From: Nitrospirota bacterium
Lineage (GTDB): Bacteria > Nitrospirota > Thermodesulfovibrionia > Thermodesulfovibrionales > UBA9159
Assembly: GCA_021790195.1 (NCBI GenBank)
Contig: JAJYIF010000008.1
Span: 62,001-126,000 of the forward strand
Direction: 5' to 3'
Length of the DNA: 64,000 nt
In this document: positions 63,724-64,000 of the stretch, in pieces
Numbering within the stretch: position 1 is the stretch's first letter
Layout: the number at the start of each line of letters is the position of its first letter
Notes under the pieces: generated by a model
The model's database searches: none
Told to the model about the DNA's origin: nothing
Seen by the model: the letters and a program-made list of their open reading frames with translations, nothing else
Position numbers and translations under genes: made by a program

Positions 63724-64000
63724 TCAAGAATTACGATAGGTTTCCAGGAACGTCAGAGGAGTAAGTATCTTGATGCCGGCGTACTCCTCTATGGCAAGAA
63801 CTTCCTTGTCACCTGAAATAATTACATTCGCCTTTAGCGCTACCGCGCACTCAATAAACTTATTATCGTCAGGATCATTCTTGATGATCTTTAGTTTCTG
63901 CGTCTTTGTCGTAAACAGGATATTGAACCCTTTCGAGAACAGAGCCAATAGTTCTTCGAGTTCCCTTTCATCCTTTAGGCCGATCCTCTGAAGAACGTCT
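63724..64000 (-). CDS. PIN-domain toxin-like protein, 5' end outside window
   Basis: The frame is open from the right edge to a stop at 63724, about 91 codons; the start lies outside. Pieces such as Asp-Pro-Asp-Asp-Asn-Lys-Phe-Ile-Glu-Cys-Ala and Ile-Ser-Gly-Asp-Lys-Glu-Val-Leu fit the C-terminal half of PIN domains of the COG1569 type. Such proteins are usually RNase toxins. An antitoxin gene would be beyond the edge. Confidence 0.8.
   Translation of the reverse strand, partial: DVLQRIGLKDERELEELLALFSKGFNILFTTKTQKLKIIKNDPDDNKFIECAVALKANVIISGDKEVLAIEEYAGIKILTPLTFLETYRNS

Overview
The window looks like chromosomal DNA of a Gram-negative, probably anaerobic bacterium. The sequence shows lpxK (lipid A), a four-subunit 2-oxoacid:ferredoxin oxidoreductase, MqnC (futalosine menaquinone route), an outer-membrane-type c-heme protein, a sigma-54 activator with its own target promoter, and chemoreceptors ending in paired Cys-Trp motifs. 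This mix resembles Nitrospirota (Thermodesulfovibrionia-like) or a delta-proteobacterial relative. That placement is inference; no rRNA or tRNA gene was seen. TGA is used as a normal stop throughout.

1-13 kb, all minus strand: an accessory secretion/surface region. It holds a large exported protein cut by the left edge, an exported protein, an OmpA-type protein, four tandem small exported proteins sharing a signal peptide and an Asp-Trp-Gly-Gln mature N-terminus, a CsgG-like protein, and a MalT/SARP-type regulator split by one in-frame TGA. A collapsed copy of the first gene lies inside the region.

13-22 kb: housekeeping genes. They are rlmN (with a PhnD-like gene remnant overlapping its 3' end), a CBS-pair protein, a sugar-kinase-like protein, ahcY, metK, yjbQ, lpxK, bioW and a diacylglycerol-kinase-like gene.

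22-35 kb, plus strand: a chemosensory island. A sigma-54 activator is followed by two 17-bp palindromes and a -24/-12 promoter. Then come two receiver proteins, CheA, CheW, two large chemoreceptors, a HEAT-repeat protein, CheR and CheB. No flagellar gene is present, so the output may be gene expression, pili or gliding.

35-51 kb: a large lipoprotein, a heme-motif histidine kinase, MglA/MglB, porCDAB, mqnC, a thioredoxin-reductase-like flavoprotein, a kinase/receiver-HEPN/membrane-protein operon, a ThiF/MoeB-like E1 enzyme and a c-heme beta-barrel protein.

51.4-53.8 kb: a compositionally foreign segment bounded by two ~40-bp direct repeats. It carries a chimeric TPR ORF and a truncated Cys-rich protein, followed by a HepT/MntA toxin-antitoxin pair.

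54.6-59.5 kb: the most interesting metabolic cluster. It holds OsmC, a peptidase-S51-like protein fused to a cysteinyl-tRNA-synthetase C-terminal region, a CelD-type acyltransferase, an MshA-like glycosyltransferase and a LmbE/MshB-like deacetylase. This reads like a mycothiol/bacillithiol-type pathway with unusual parts. The window ends with small genes, typA, a patatin-like lipoprotein and a partial PIN-domain gene.
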